Assembly: GCF_018614035.1 (NCBI RefSeq)
Contig: NZ_JAGGPA010000012.1
Span: 115,291 to 179,290 of the forward strand
DNA length: 64,000 nt
Reading direction: 5' to 3'
Origin: Streptomyces sp. ISL-96
Lineage (GTDB): Bacteria; Actinomycetota; Actinomycetes; Streptomycetales; Streptomycetaceae
Shown here one piece after another: positions 1 to 8,647 of this stretch. Both the position numbers and the translations under genes were made by a program. The notes beneath the pieces are model-generated. The model saw nothing but the letters and a program-made list of their open reading frames with translations, ran no database searches and had not been told where the DNA came from. Within the stretch, counting starts at the first letter, position 1. Every line of letters starts with the position of its first letter.

Positions 1-9
1 GGGAACCGC

Positions 10-234
10 ATGACGACACAGCACGCGCGAGCACTTGCCCGATGGATCACCGGATGCGGCGTGGTTCTCATGGCGGTGGGGCTGCCGGCCGGGGCGGTGC
101 ACGCCGACGAGACGCACAACAACTCGCACAACGCGCCTCGCGTGATGCTGTTGTCCGTGGGCCAGATCGACGACCCGATGGAGGACGTCCTGGAGCACGC
201 CACCATCCTCGGCAAGACCTACATGTCGGGCTGA
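10..234 (+). CDS. Small secreted protein of unknown function
   Basis: A 74-residue protein that I do not recognise. Residues 1 to about 32 look like a signal peptide: a positively charged start with several Arg, a hydrophobic stretch GVVLMAVGLPAG and an AVHADE-type cleavage region. The mature part is only about 42 residues, begins with Asn/His-rich sequence and contains PRVMLLSVGQIDDPMEDVLEH. It has no Cys pair or chaplin motif. The ATG at position 10 is close to the window edge, so an upstream start cannot be excluded. Its 3' end overlaps the 3' end of the convergent dapA-like gene by about 16 bases. Function unknown. Confidence 0.55.
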   Translation: MTTQHARALARWITGCGVVLMAVGLPAGAVHADETHNNSHNAPRVMLLSVGQIDDPMEDVLEHATILGKTYMSG

Positions 235-1125
235 GTCTGCCGCCGGTTCAGACTTTCGTACGCCTTGAGCAGCCCGTCGACCGTCGCCCGGTCGGCGGGC
301 CGCAGTGGTTCCCTGACCGGTCCCGCCGGCAGGCCGAGCGCGCGCCGAGCAGGCCCTTCGTGGTGACGGTGCCGGGCAGGCCCGATGCCATCGTGAGCGT
401 GATGAGGGGCAGAGTGGCCTGGTGGGCGCGGGTGGCGCCCGCCGTGTCTCCGGCGTCGTACGCGTCGAGGACCGCCCGCATCGCGCGGGGCGCGGAGTTG
501 GCGACCGTACTGACATAGCCCGCGCCGCCCAACGCGTAGAGCGGCAGGTTGAGTTCTTCGCTGCCCGAGTAGTAGGCGAGAGCGGTTCGGGCGTGGCGCT
601 GCCCAGCAGGTCGTACGCGCAGTCCTTCACCGCGGTGATACGCGGGTGCCCGGCGAGGCGCAGCATGGTCTCGACCTCGATGCGGGTGCCGGTACGGCCG
701 GGGATGTCGTACAGCATCAGCGGGACGCCGACCGCGTCCGCGACCCGCCGGAAGTGCGCTTCCACGGCGTCCTGCGGCGGTCGGCTGTAGTACGGCGTGA
801 CCACCAACAGGCCGTCAGCTCCCGCCTGTTCGGCCGCCTGTGCCAGCTCGACCGTGTGGCGCGTGTCGGCGCTGCCTACGCCCGCGAGGACCGACGCCCG
901 GTCACCGACCGCCTCGGACACGGCCCGTACGAGCGCGCTCTTCTCGGCGTCGGTGGTGGTCGGGGACTCGCCGGTGGTGCCGTTCAGGACCAGGCCCTCG
1001 CAGCCGCCTGCGGAGACCAGGCGGTCGGCGAGCGACTGGGCGCCGTCAAGGTCCAGTGCTCCTGCTGAGGTGAAGGGCGTGATCATTGCGCACAGGGCGC
1101 GCCCGAAAGGGCCTGATGCGGTCAT
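219..1125 (-). pseudogene. dapA-like 4-hydroxy-tetrahydrodipicolinate synthase, two frameshifts
   Basis: Read on the minus strand from the ATG at 1125, the protein begins MTASGPFGRALCAMITPF and shows the class I aldolase DapA family: GTTGES near residue 48, the catalytic Tyr in LYDIPGRTG and the Schiff-base Lys in AVKDC. Past about position 590-600 the family sequence (ARTALAYYSGSEELN) continues only in another frame, and a second shift near 336-345 is needed to reach the expected LGLPAGPVREPL end, stopping at 219. The span (about 302 codons) is the normal DapA length. It is either a decayed paralogue (Streptomyces carry several dapA) or has two base-calling errors; no promoter defect is seen. 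It is divergent from the SDR gene at 1256. Confidence 0.75.
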
Positions 1126-1255
1126 ACGGGCAGTCTCGGCCCGCCGGACGGTGAAGGTCCACTTAGATCTGCTTGGGGTGAACAGCAAGCAGTGCTGAAC
1201 AATCTGGCATGATCGCTGGGGCGCGGCAGGCCGTATCAAGGGGAGGTACTGCTCG

Positions 1256-1999
1256 ATGAGCGAAGAGCGTGTGGCACTCGTGACGGGTTCGTCGTCGGGG
1301 ATCGGCGCGGCCGTCGCCCGCCGGCTCGCCGCCGCGGGAGTCCGGGTGATCGTCAACTCCGCCCACTCGGCCGAGGCGGGGCAGGCACTCGCCGGTGAAC
1401 TGCCCGGCGCCCGTTACGTCCAGGCCAATGTGGCCGTGGAGGACGACGCGAAGCGGCTCGTGGCGGAGGCGGTCGCGGCGTACGGACGCCTCGACATCCT
1501 GGTCAACAGCGCGGGTACGACGCGTTTCATCCCGCACCACGATCTCGAAGCCGCTGGTCCTGACGTCTGGCGGGACATCTTCGACGTCAACGTCATCGGC
1601 GTCTGGCAGACGATCACGGCCGCGGCCACGCACTTGCGGGCGGCACCGGGCGGCGCGGGATGCGTGGTCAACGTGTCCTCGCAGGCGGGCGTACGGCCGG
1701 GCGGCAGCTCCATCCCGTACGCCGTCAGCAAGGCGGCCGTGAACCACATGACGAAGCTGCTGGCCAAGACCCTGGGTCCGGAGGTACGGGTCAACGCGGT
1801 CGCCCCCGGCCTGATCGACACCCCGTGGTTCGACGGGGTGGAGGGCGCGGACAAGGCGATGGCGGAGGTGGCGGGGGCGGTGCCGCTGCGCCGGGTCGGC
1901 AAACCGGAGGACATCGCGGAGGCGGTGTACGACCTCACTCGCGCCGCGTACATCACCGGGGAAGTGCTGCTCGTCGACGGTGGCGGGCACTTGTTGTGA
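1256..1999 (+). CDS. SDR family oxidoreductase, FabG-like
   Basis: A classical short-chain dehydrogenase/reductase of 247 residues, the normal length. It has the Rossmann cofactor motif TGSSSGIG at residues 10-17, NSAG after the fourth strand, the catalytic Ser region VNVSSQAG, the YAVSK catalytic Tyr/Lys motif, and the VNAVAPGLIDTPW segment typical of the family. It should reduce or oxidise a hydroxyl/keto substrate with NAD(P)H in the cytoplasm; the substrate cannot be told from sequence. GGGGAGG about 10 bases before the ATG fits a good ribosome binding site. It runs divergently from the broken dapA-like gene and is followed closely by the lipoprotein gene. Confidence 0.9.
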   Translation: MSEERVALVTGSSSGIGAAVARRLAAAGVRVIVNSAHSAEAGQALAGELPGARYVQANVAVEDDAKRLVAEAVAAYGRLDILVNSAGTTRFIPHHDLEAAGPDVWRDIFDVNVIGVWQTITAAATHLRAAPGGAGCVVNVSSQAGVRPGGSSIPYAVSKAAVNHMTKLLAKTLGPEVRVNAVAPGLIDTPWFDGVEGADKAMAEVAGAVPLRRVGKPEDIAEAVYDLTRAAYITGEVLLVDGGGHLL

Positions 2000-2022
2000 C
2001 ACCGAGGTGGGGGAGTGGGAGC

Positions 2023-2643
2023 GTGGGCGTACGCCGAAGCGGTGGGGCGGTGGCCTGGATGGTCGCGGGGGTGATCGCACTGTCGGGGTGCGATTTCCTC
2101 GTACCGGACGGTGAGGGGGAGCCGGGGCCCACGCCGAGGCCGGTTCCGACACGGAGCGCCACTGCTGCGCCTGCCCCTGCCCCGCCGGCCTCCGGGTCTC
2201 CCTCGGCGGGGCCCCGGCCGGCCGGCTGCTCGTCCGGGCAGCCCGAAGTAGCCATGGGCGAGGTGCAGGCGGCCCTCGGCCACCGGGCCGTCGGACTCAC
2301 CCTGACCAACTGCGGCAAGGACCCCTACCAGGTCTTCGGCTACCCCAGCGTCCAGGCATTGGGAACCGACGGCAAGGTACTCGACGTGTGGGTGAAGCGC
2401 GGTTCCTCGTACATGGGCGCTGACAAAGGCCCCACTTCGGTGATCCTCGCCCCCGGCGAGAGCGTGCGGTCGCTCCTCTCCTGGACGAGCAACCCCAAGA
2501 CCGGACGACTGCAGCAGGCGTCCGCCCTTGCGATCGCCCCGGCCGCCGGCGAGAAGGCGCGGACGTTTCCGCTGGAGGGCAGCGATGTCCGTACGGTGGA
2601 CGAACTCACCCTGACCGCCTGGCACGCGGCAGCCACCGGCTGA
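2023..2643 (+). CDS. DUF4232 domain lipoprotein
   Basis: A predicted exported lipoprotein. From the chosen GTG at 2023 (preceded by GGGGGAG) the signal peptide is MGVRRSGGAVAWMVAGVIALSGC with lipobox LSGC and the acylated Cys at about residue 23. A Pro/Ala/Thr-rich linker (about 30-60) leads to a DUF4232 domain with two Cys (CSSGQPEVAMG and LTNCGKDPYQV), a GYPSVQALGTDG strand and the VILAPGESV segment usual for this family. DUF4232 proteins are common Streptomyces cell-surface proteins of unknown function. An in-frame GTG at 1996 overlaps the SDR stop codon, so translational coupling with the SDR is possible. Confidence 0.82.
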   Translation: MGVRRSGGAVAWMVAGVIALSGCDFLVPDGEGEPGPTPRPVPTRSATAAPAPAPPASGSPSAGPRPAGCSSGQPEVAMGEVQAALGHRAVGLTLTNCGKDPYQVFGYPSVQALGTDGKVLDVWVKRGSSYMGADKGPTSVILAPGESVRSLLSWTSNPKTGRLQQASALAIAPAAGEKARTFPLEGSDVRTVDELTLTAWHAAATG

Positions 2644-2664
2644 CCTTGGCCCGCCCGCCCCGCC

Positions 2665-3126
2665 TCAGAGGGCGAGCTTGAACCCGTCGTGGCTGCGCTC
2701 GAATCCGAGCGACGCGTAGAAGCGGTGTGCCTCCGTGCGACGTTTGTTGCTCGTCAGCTGGACCAGTGCGCAGCCACGCTCGCGGGCGCGTTCAACGGCG
2801 TGCTTGATCAGCTCGCGCCCCAGCCCGCCGCCGCGCCGGTCCGCCCTGACCCGTACCGCCTCGATGAGGGCCCGCTCGGCCCCGTGCTTGCCGAGGCCCG
2901 GGATGTACGTCGCCTGGAGGCAGCCCAGCACGGTCGTGCCGGTCTCGTCGGCCAGCGCCAGCGCCAGCACCAGCATTTCGTTGCGGCTGTCGCTGTCGAT
3001 CGCCTCGAAGGCCCGCTCGTACGCCGCGTCTACGACGACGGACGCGGGGTCGACGACCTGCTCCTCCTCGGCGAGGAGGGCGAGTATGGCCGGCAGGTCC
3101 TGGCGGGTCGCGGTACGGAAGATCAC
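2665..3126 (-). CDS. GNAT family N-acetyltransferase
   Basis: A 153-residue acetyltransferase read from the GTG at 3126 (MIFRTATRQDLPAILALLAEEE). The acetyl-CoA binding motif A is RVRADRRGGGLGRELIKHA near residue 95, followed by the GCALVQLTSNKRRTEAHRFYASLGF segment that marks the end of the GNAT fold. Length and architecture match stand-alone small-molecule or antibiotic-type acetyltransferases, but the acceptor is unknown. Its stop lies 21 bases from the convergent lipoprotein stop, and it sits downstream of the AlkZ-like gene on the same strand. Confidence 0.88.
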   Translation of the reverse strand: MIFRTATRQDLPAILALLAEEEQVVDPASVVVDAAYERAFEAIDSDSRNEMLVLALALADETGTTVLGCLQATYIPGLGKHGAERALIEAVRVRADRRGGGLGRELIKHAVERARERGCALVQLTSNKRRTEAHRFYASLGFERSHDGFKLAL

Positions 3127-3170
3127 GACCAGGATTCTGACACGGCCTACCGCTACCGCTGCCGTTGCCG

Positions 3171-4247
3171 CTACCGCTCGCCGAGAAAGCGCAGGATGTC
3201 CGCCTGCTCGGCCGCGAGGCCCGTGCGCACCGGCGCCGGCAGCTCCTCGAAGGGGGTGACCGAGACCGGTCGCCCGACGCGCCGGCTCCAGGTCGCGCAG
3301 GCCAGACCGTCCACGATGACGGTGGCGCGCAGCTGTCCGCCGCCGGGGTGCACCAGCCGCTCGAAGGCGGGCGGTACGGACAGGGCACGGGTGCGGTAGC
3401 CCACCAGGTAGTTGTCGTACGCCGGCAACAGCCGTACGTCGCCCACCGCCTCGGCAGGTTCCACTTCCACTTCCACTTCGGCTTCGGCCTCGGCCTCGGC
3501 CTCGTACGGCCCCGAGCTCCACGCCCGCCGCGCCACCGTCACCGAAAGCCCCGACCAGGCGGCGAAATCCTCCGGGGCGGCCGGTCCGTGCGCGGCGCGA
3601 TAGCGGCGTACCAGCTCGACCGCCGCATCCTCCGCCGCGACTTCCGCCGTGACGGCGGGCGCCCCGGCGCTCCCCATCCACTCGTCGAGCAGCACGAAGG
3701 ATGGCTCCCCTTCGACCGTCGGACCGTGGCAGATCAGGCCCGACAAGGCGCACCGGCGCAGCAGATGAACCGCCACCTGTCCGCCCCCGTTGCCAAACCC
3801 GGCCGCCGCCAGCCGCCCGCTCAACTCCGCCCGCGACACGGGACCTTCGCCCAGCGCCGACGTGATCACCCGCTCGGCCCGGAGCAGGTCCCGGTCGTCG
3901 AGCCCGAGCTCGCGATACCGCCGCTCGCTCAGCCGCAGGAACACCGGCCCGAGAAGCGACGTCAGCCACCGCACATCGGCCGCCGGCACCAGGTGCAGCG
4001 TGCCGCGCATGAACCAGTTCCGTACGACGCTGCGCTCGACGTCCGTCGCCCGGACCACGTCCGCCGCGGTGAGCTCCGACGAGCGCGCCCGGATCCCGAG
4101 CGCCGCCGCCGCCGCGTCCTGCGCCTGCACGGCGAAGGCCCGCCCCAGCACCTCGGCCACGGACCGCCCGCGCCAGCCGCTCCCGACCCCCTGGGCGCGG
4201 GCGCGCAGCAGCCGGGTCGCGGGCGGTGTCGGCTGGGCAGTGGTCAT
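3171..4247 (-). CDS. Winged-helix DNA-binding protein, AlkZ-like (HTH_42)
   Basis: A 358-residue protein of the winged-helix DNA-binding family that includes the Streptomyces DNA glycosylases AlkZ and AlkX, which unhook crosslinks or remove bulky alkyl adducts. Visible marks are the N-terminal RGRSVAEVLGRAFAVQAQD (Q-A-Q-D is the family motif), RNWFMRGTLHLVPAADVRW, and the C-terminal LLPAYDNYLVGYR and VIVDGLACATW. An acidic repeat EAEAEAEAEVEVEVE interrupts the protein near residue 255 and is encoded by a GAx-rich repeat. A glycosylase role is inferred from the family, not shown. It is divergent from the acetyltransferase gene at 4299. Confidence 0.8.
   Translation of the reverse strand: MTTAQPTPPATRLLRARAQGVGSGWRGRSVAEVLGRAFAVQAQDAAAAALGIRARSSELTAADVVRATDVERSVVRNWFMRGTLHLVPAADVRWLTSLLGPVFLRLSERRYRELGLDDRDLLRAERVITSALGEGPVSRAELSGRLAAAGFGNGGGQVAVHLLRRCALSGLICHGPTVEGEPSFVLLDEWMGSAGAPAVTAEVAAEDAAVELVRRYRAAHGPAAPEDFAAWSGLSVTVARRAWSSGPYEAEAEAEAEVEVEVEPAEAVGDVRLLPAYDNYLVGYRTRALSVPPAFERLVHPGGGQLRATVIVDGLACATWSRRVGRPVSVTPFEELPAPVRTGLAAEQADILRFLGER
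3459..3504. repeat. Codon repeat encoding alternating Glu-Ala/Glu-Val
   Basis: Tandem six-base units (TTCCAC, then TTCGGC and CTCGGC on the plus strand) give alternating Glu-Val and Glu-Ala codons in the AlkZ-like gene. The stretch is likely length-variable by slippage and lies in a solvent-exposed loop of the protein. Confidence 0.75.
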
Positions 4248-4298
4248 CTGGCCAGCCTAGGCTGCTCTCCCGAGGAAACCGCACGCCGAAGGAGCAGG

Positions 4299-4892
4299 AT
4301 GTTCGCGATACCGCTGGGTGACGACGGCGCCGAACTGCGCCCCCTGGAGCCGTGGAACGCCGAGGAGTTCCTGGCCCACATGGACCGCGGCCGCGAGCAC
4401 ATCGGCCGCTTCGTCGAGCTCCCCGACCACGTCACCGACCTGGCGTCCGCCACCTCGTTCCTGCAGCGGTACGCCGACAAGGCCGCCGCCGACTCCGGGC
4501 GCCTCTACGGCATCTGGACCGACGGCACGCTCGTCGGCGGCGTCATGTTCCGGATCTTCGACACCGCGACCGGAAACTGCGAGGTCGGCTGCTGGCTGGA
4601 GGAGGCGGTGGTCGGGCGCGGCCTGATCACCCGCGCGATCCGGGTCCTCGTCGACTGGGCGGTCGAGGAGCGCGGCATGTACCGGGTGGAGTGGATCGCC
4701 GGCTCCGACAACACGCCCAGCCTCAAAGTCGCCAAGCGCCTCGGCATGGTCCGCGAAGGGGCGCTGCGCGAGAGCTACCTCTACCGGGGCGTACGCCATG
4801 ACGAGGAGGTCTGGGCGGTCCTGGCCCCGGAGTGGCGCAAGCAGCGGGAGCGGGAGACCCCGGCCGCCCCGGCCGCCGGCAACCGGGCCTGA
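4299..4892 (+). CDS. RimJ/RimL-type GNAT acetyltransferase
   Basis: A 197-residue GNAT protein of the RimJ/RimL group, which acetylates N-termini of ribosomal proteins or small molecules. Marks are LRPLEPWNAEEFLAHMDRGREHI at the start, EVGCWLEEAVVGRGLITRAIRVLVDWA (acetyl-CoA pyrophosphate-binding region) and IAGSDNTPSLKVAKRLGMVREGALRES, the family C-terminal signature. GGAG lies 7 bases before the ATG. The last 25 residues are a charged, Pro/Ala-rich tail. It is followed by a strong inverted repeat shared with the convergent nuclease gene. Confidence 0.9.
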   Translation: MFAIPLGDDGAELRPLEPWNAEEFLAHMDRGREHIGRFVELPDHVTDLASATSFLQRYADKAAADSGRLYGIWTDGTLVGGVMFRIFDTATGNCEVGCWLEEAVVGRGLITRAIRVLVDWAVEERGMYRVEWIAGSDNTPSLKVAKRLGMVREGALRESYLYRGVRHDEEVWAVLAPEWRKQRERETPAAPAAGNRA

Positions 4893-4965
4893 CCTCAACC
4901 CGTCCGGCCGACGCACCTGTGTCTGCGCGGACCAATTCCCTTCCGGGCCCGTCCCGTTCGTCGGT

Positions 4966-5003
4966 ACGCCCGCGCTGAGCTTCAGCTCGTTCAGCGCGGG
5001 CGT
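4966..5003. terminator. Bidirectional hairpin terminator
   Basis: A perfect 13-bp stem (4966-4978 pairs with 4991-5003, ACGCCCGCGCTGA with its complement) closes a 12-base loop that can itself form GAGC/GCTC. It lies between the convergent acetyltransferase and nuclease genes, as expected for a two-way factor-independent terminator in Streptomyces, which often lack a T-run. Confidence 0.8.
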
Positions 5004-5013
5004 GCAGCGGCCG

Positions 5014-6882
5014 CTACGGGCGGAAGCGCAGCACCTGCGGGTCGTGGTCGCTGTTCTGCTCGGCGAACTCCGCGTTGATGTGCACGCTGTCGTACGAGAA
5101 GTCGTCGATCGACGGGCTGGTCAGGATCTGGTCCAGGACCTGGCTGTTGCCCTGGAAGACGTACGAGTAACGCTCCGAGCGCGGCAGGGACTTGACGGCC
5201 GGGTAGAGCGCGCCGCCGGACGTCAGGGCCTTCGTCGTCGCCGAGAACTCGAAGTCGTTGATGTCACCCAGGACCAGCACGTCCGCGTTGCGCTGCGCCT
5301 TGAGGATGTCCTTGACGAAGGCGTTGACCGCCTGCGCCTGCTCCAGCCGCTTGACCTCCGACTTGCGTACCGGCGGCTGGCGGTGCGACGCCAGACCCTC
5401 GTCGCCGCCCTTCGAGCCGAAGTGGTTGGCGATCACGAAGACCGTACGGCCGCGGAAGGTGAACTCGCCGGCCAGCGGCTTGCGGCTGTTCTCCCAGGCC
5501 GCGTTCGCCGGGTCGATCCGGCCGGGGGACAGGGTCAGGGCCGCGTGGCCCTTCTCCCGCACGACACCGGTCGCGGTGGTGGCGTCGCCGGCGCCGCGGT
5601 CGGTGAAGGAGACCCGCTCGGGGTTGAAGAGGAAGACCTGGCGGATGTTGCCGCCGGGCTCGCCACCGTCCTTGTTGTTGACCGGGTCGACCGTGCGCCA
5701 GGCGTACGAGGGGCCGCCGGCCGCCGCGATCGCCGCCGTGAACTTCTTCAGCGTCTCCTCGGCGGAGACCGTGCCGTCGTTCTTCGCGCCGTTGTTGTCC
5801 TGTATCTCCTCCAGGGCGAGGATGTCGGGCGAGGCGAGGTTGTCGACGACCGCCGCGGCCAGCGCGTCGAACTTCGCCTGTGGGTCGCTCGGGTCGAGGT
5901 TCTCGACGTTGTACGTCGCCACCGCCAGCTCGCCGCGGCGCTGCGGGCGGGTCGACTCGCGCTCCAGGCCGCGGTCGGTGACCGTACCGAGGGTGCGGGC
6001 CGTGAGGGTGTAGCCGCCGAACTGGTTGAAGTCCAGGGGGCCTTCGGTCGTACCCGACAGCACATCCCCGACGTTCGCCTTGGGGAAGGGCTGCTGCGAG
6101 ATCGGCGCGAGCTGCTGGATCTGAAGGCGGCCGGTGTTCTGCGAGGTGTACGAGCCGTAGACCGCACCGCCGCGCCGGTTGTCGTTCTCCTCCGGCTTCA
6201 CCGTGACCCACAGCGCCGAGTACGGGTCGGTCGCGCCGACCACGCGCGACGAGCCGATGCGGATGTTGGTGCCCTCCAGCGACTCGTAGTAGTCGAGGGC
6301 GTACGCCGACGGGTCCAGCGGCAGCGCGTTGATGCTGCCGCCCGCCGCCGGGTCGCCTTCGGGGGCGTACACGGACGGAACGGACTTCGCCGAGACGGTG
6401 ACCGGCGCGGGCAGGGCGTTGCCCGAGGAGACCACGGTCACGGTCGGCTTGGAGATCTGGGTGAGCGACTGGTTGCCGGACGACGTACCGCCGGGGATGT
6501 ACTCGCCCACCGTGCCCGACACCTTGACGGCGTCACCGACGGCGACGGTCGGCGCGGAGCCGGTGAAGACGAAGATGCCCTCGCTGGTGGCGGCGTTGGC
6601 GTCGGACTGCGGGTCCTGGAACCAGAAGCCCTTCGAGCCGTACGTCCGCACGCCCGTGACGATGCCGGAGACGTCGGCGACCTGCTGACCGGCGAGCGGG
6701 GATATTCGGGTGGTGCCCTGGATGTCGTGGATCCGGGTCTCCGCGGACGCGGACGCGGACACTGACGCTGACGCTGACGCTGACGCGGACGAGCTTGCCA
6801 GCAGTCCGCAGGCCAGTGCGGCGGCCACTACGGCCGCTACGGCGGCGGATCTGGGGAGGGACGAGGAGGAACGGGCAGTCAT
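5014..6882 (-). CDS. Secreted endonuclease/exonuclease/phosphatase family nuclease
   Basis: A 622-residue exported protein from the ATG at 6882 (MTARSSSSLPRSAAVAAVV). A signal peptide of about 40 residues is followed by a Ser-Ala repeat tract, then an OB-fold-like region (ISPLAGQQVADVSGIVTGV) and a C-terminal endonuclease/exonuclease/phosphatase domain. Catalytic marks are VATYNVENLDP (metal/Asn), ILALEEIQDN (metal-binding Glu), VIANHFGSKGG, LGDINDFE and the final SDHDPQVL. The layout resembles large extracellular nucleases of the ExeM/NucH type and it probably degrades DNA or releases phosphate outside the cell. An in-frame ATG at 6939 exists, but the export signal starts at 6882. Confidence 0.88.
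   Translation of the reverse strand: MTARSSSSLPRSAAVAAVVAAALACGLLASSSASASASASVSASASAETRIHDIQGTTRISPLAGQQVADVSGIVTGVRTYGSKGFWFQDPQSDANAATSEGIFVFTGSAPTVAVGDAVKVSGTVGEYIPGGTSSGNQSLTQISKPTVTVVSSGNALPAPVTVSAKSVPSVYAPEGDPAAGGSINALPLDPSAYALDYYESLEGTNIRIGSSRVVGATDPYSALWVTVKPEENDNRRGGAVYGSYTSQNTGRLQIQQLAPISQQPFPKANVGDVLSGTTEGPLDFNQFGGYTLTARTLGTVTDRGLERESTRPQRRGELAVATYNVENLDPSDPQAKFDALAAAVVDNLASPDILALEEIQDNNGAKNDGTVSAEETLKKFTAAIAAAGGPSYAWRTVDPVNNKDGGEPGGNIRQVFLFNPERVSFTDRGAGDATTATGVVREKGHAALTLSPGRIDPANAAWENSRKPLAGEFTFRGRTVFVIANHFGSKGGDEGLASHRQPPVRKSEVKRLEQAQAVNAFVKDILKAQRNADVLVLGDINDFEFSATTKALTSGGALYPAVKSLPRSERYSYVFQGNSQVLDQILTSPSIDDFSYDSVHINAEFAEQNSDHDPQVLRFRP
6743..6793. repeat. Hexanucleotide repeat coding for Ser-Ala tract
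   Basis: Units of GACGCG/GACGCT repeat about eight times with one variant (GACACT). On the minus strand they encode alternating Ser-Ala residues directly after the nuclease signal peptide. This is a plausible slippage site that changes the length of the linker between signal peptide and first domain. Confidence 0.8.
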
Positions 6883-7098
6883 CACGTGGCTCCGAGTGCG
6901 ATGGATGAGGGGTGGAGAGGGGTGCGAAACGTGGCTCAAAACGTAGTTCTACGCGCGTCAATCTCTTGTGTGCGCCTGGGGGTTGTCAAGGGTTGCCGGA
7001 TGTACGAATCCTGACGGGTACATGAACCCGGTGGCATAGGGTCAAATACGTCTACGCTGAGGGCCGCCCGACCCGCATGCGCCAAGGAGAACCCCCAG

Positions 7099-8547
7099 AT
7101 GTCCGGTGACCGCCCGACCCTGCCGCCGGTGCGGCTCCACTCCGACGCCGAGCTGGCGCGAGAGGCGCTCACCTCGCCGCTGCTCGCACGCGCCGCGCGG
7201 CTCGCCCGGTGGGCGGGGCCCGCCACGCGGGTCGGCGCGGGCGGCGAACTCGTCGACGAGCAACTGCCCGAGGCCGCCGAGCACCTCGGTCTGGCCGCCG
7301 ACGAGGACGGCGCGGCGGAGGCGAGTGAGGCCTGGCGTCTCGCCGTCGACGCGGGCCTTGTCGAGGTCACCGATCCCGACGAGGGCGAAGAGGAAGCGTT
7401 CGGCACCGCCACGGCCGGCGAGAACCTGGCACTGCTCACCTCCGGGAGCCCGCAGGACGTACTCGCCATCTGGCTCGACGCCTTCGACGCCGTCTTCGCC
7501 GACGCGACCGCGCCCGTCCTGGACGATCTCGCGGGCGCCATCGACGACGACGGTCAGATCGACTTCGAGGCGCTGGAGTGGGACCCGGAGGCGGAGGTCG
7601 ATTTCCTGGAGGGCGTGCTGGGCAATCTCTATCTGCTGACCGTTTCCGAGGGCGCGGCCGAAGGCCCGGTGCCGCTGCCCGCGCTCGCCGCCTCGATGAT
7701 CGTGCCCGACGACATGGGCGAGCCCACCGACGACGTACTGGAGCAGGTGTCGGACGCGATGATGCGGCTCGACGACCAGTTCAGGGTGCTGGAGCCGATC
7801 GGGCTTGTCGCCTACCAGCCGGTCGACGAGGCGCTGATGGCGGAGGAGGGCGCGGAGCCCGAGCCGCCCGTGGACGACGAGGACGTGACGCGGTACGGAA
7901 TGGTGGGGCTGACGCCGCTCGGTCTGTACGGGGTCAGGGCCCGCATGCTCGAAGCGGGGGTCGACGCGCCCGCGGTCGGCGACCTCGCGGACAAGGGCGC
8001 CGAGGCGCTGCTCGACGGCATCGCGTACTTCCCCGAGTCGTCCGCCGGGGCCGAGACGCAGATGTGGCTCGCCCGGCGCGAACCGGCTGCCGCCGCACGC
8101 GAGTTGCTCGCCGCCGCGCGGGGCACCGACCGCGGCGCGCCGCTGCGCAGGCTGCGCAGCCAGCAGGCGCTGTCGCTCGTCGGTCCGGAGGCGGAGGACG
8201 CGGTGCGCGAGGTGCTCGACGACGCGGAACTGGGCGGCCTGGCCCGGGTCTGGCTCGCCGAGCACGGCGCTTCGGATGTTCCGCCGCCGCCCGAGTCGAT
8301 GATCTTCTGGCTGGCCATCGACACGATTGCCGCGCAGCTCGACGCGGACGGTGAACCGGACGAGTTCCAGGGGCTGGTGGCGGGGCTGACCGGCCGTCAC
8401 AGTGGCTTCTTCGACGCGGCGTGGCGAGTGGATCATCCGGCTACGGCGGATGTCCTGGAGGCGATGGGGCGGCTGCACCCGGACAAGAAGGCGGCGAAGG
8501 AGGCGCGGAAGGCGGCGTTCAAGGCGAGGTCGCGCAGGGCGGGTTGA
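7099..8547 (+). CDS. Actinobacterial protein of unknown function, paralogue of the gene at 61987
   Basis: A 482-residue acidic cytoplasmic protein with no signal peptide or membrane segment. I do not recognise a named domain. It is rich in Asp/Glu in the first 300 residues, with segments ELVDEQLPEAAEHLGLAADEDG, IDDDGQIDFEALEWDP and YGMVGLTPLGLYGVR. Its last 100 residues (WLAEHGASD, FWLAIDTIAAQLDADGE, DHPATADVLEAMGRLHPDK, AKEARKAAFKAR) line up with the C-terminus of the protein at 61987-63306 (WLAEYEGAD, LWVDTAAAVADHGE, GHPRTVQVLVALAAAHPDP, AKAVRRAAFQVH). AAGGAGA precedes the ATG by 7-8 bases. Helical-repeat folding is possible from the even leucine spacing. Confidence 0.8.
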   Translation: MSGDRPTLPPVRLHSDAELAREALTSPLLARAARLARWAGPATRVGAGGELVDEQLPEAAEHLGLAADEDGAAEASEAWRLAVDAGLVEVTDPDEGEEEAFGTATAGENLALLTSGSPQDVLAIWLDAFDAVFADATAPVLDDLAGAIDDDGQIDFEALEWDPEAEVDFLEGVLGNLYLLTVSEGAAEGPVPLPALAASMIVPDDMGEPTDDVLEQVSDAMMRLDDQFRVLEPIGLVAYQPVDEALMAEEGAEPEPPVDDEDVTRYGMVGLTPLGLYGVRARMLEAGVDAPAVGDLADKGAEALLDGIAYFPESSAGAETQMWLARREPAAAARELLAAARGTDRGAPLRRLRSQQALSLVGPEAEDAVREVLDDAELGGLARVWLAEHGASDVPPPPESMIFWLAIDTIAAQLDADGEPDEFQGLVAGLTGRHSGFFDAAWRVDHPATADVLEAMGRLHPDKKAAKEARKAAFKARSRRAG

Positions 8548-8647
8548 GGGGCGAACGGGCGGGCGTGGGTGGGGCGGGTGCGGGTGGCCCTGCGGGGCTT
8601 TCCCCTACCCGCCCCTTCCCGAACTGGGGCGGTGCCCCAGGCCCCGG

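Noticed and set aside
4798..6765. A 655-codon open frame on the plus strand across the nuclease gene
   Set aside because: It is the antisense of the nuclease. Its translation is Arg/Gly/Val-rich low-complexity sequence without domain motifs, typical of GC-rich shadow frames.
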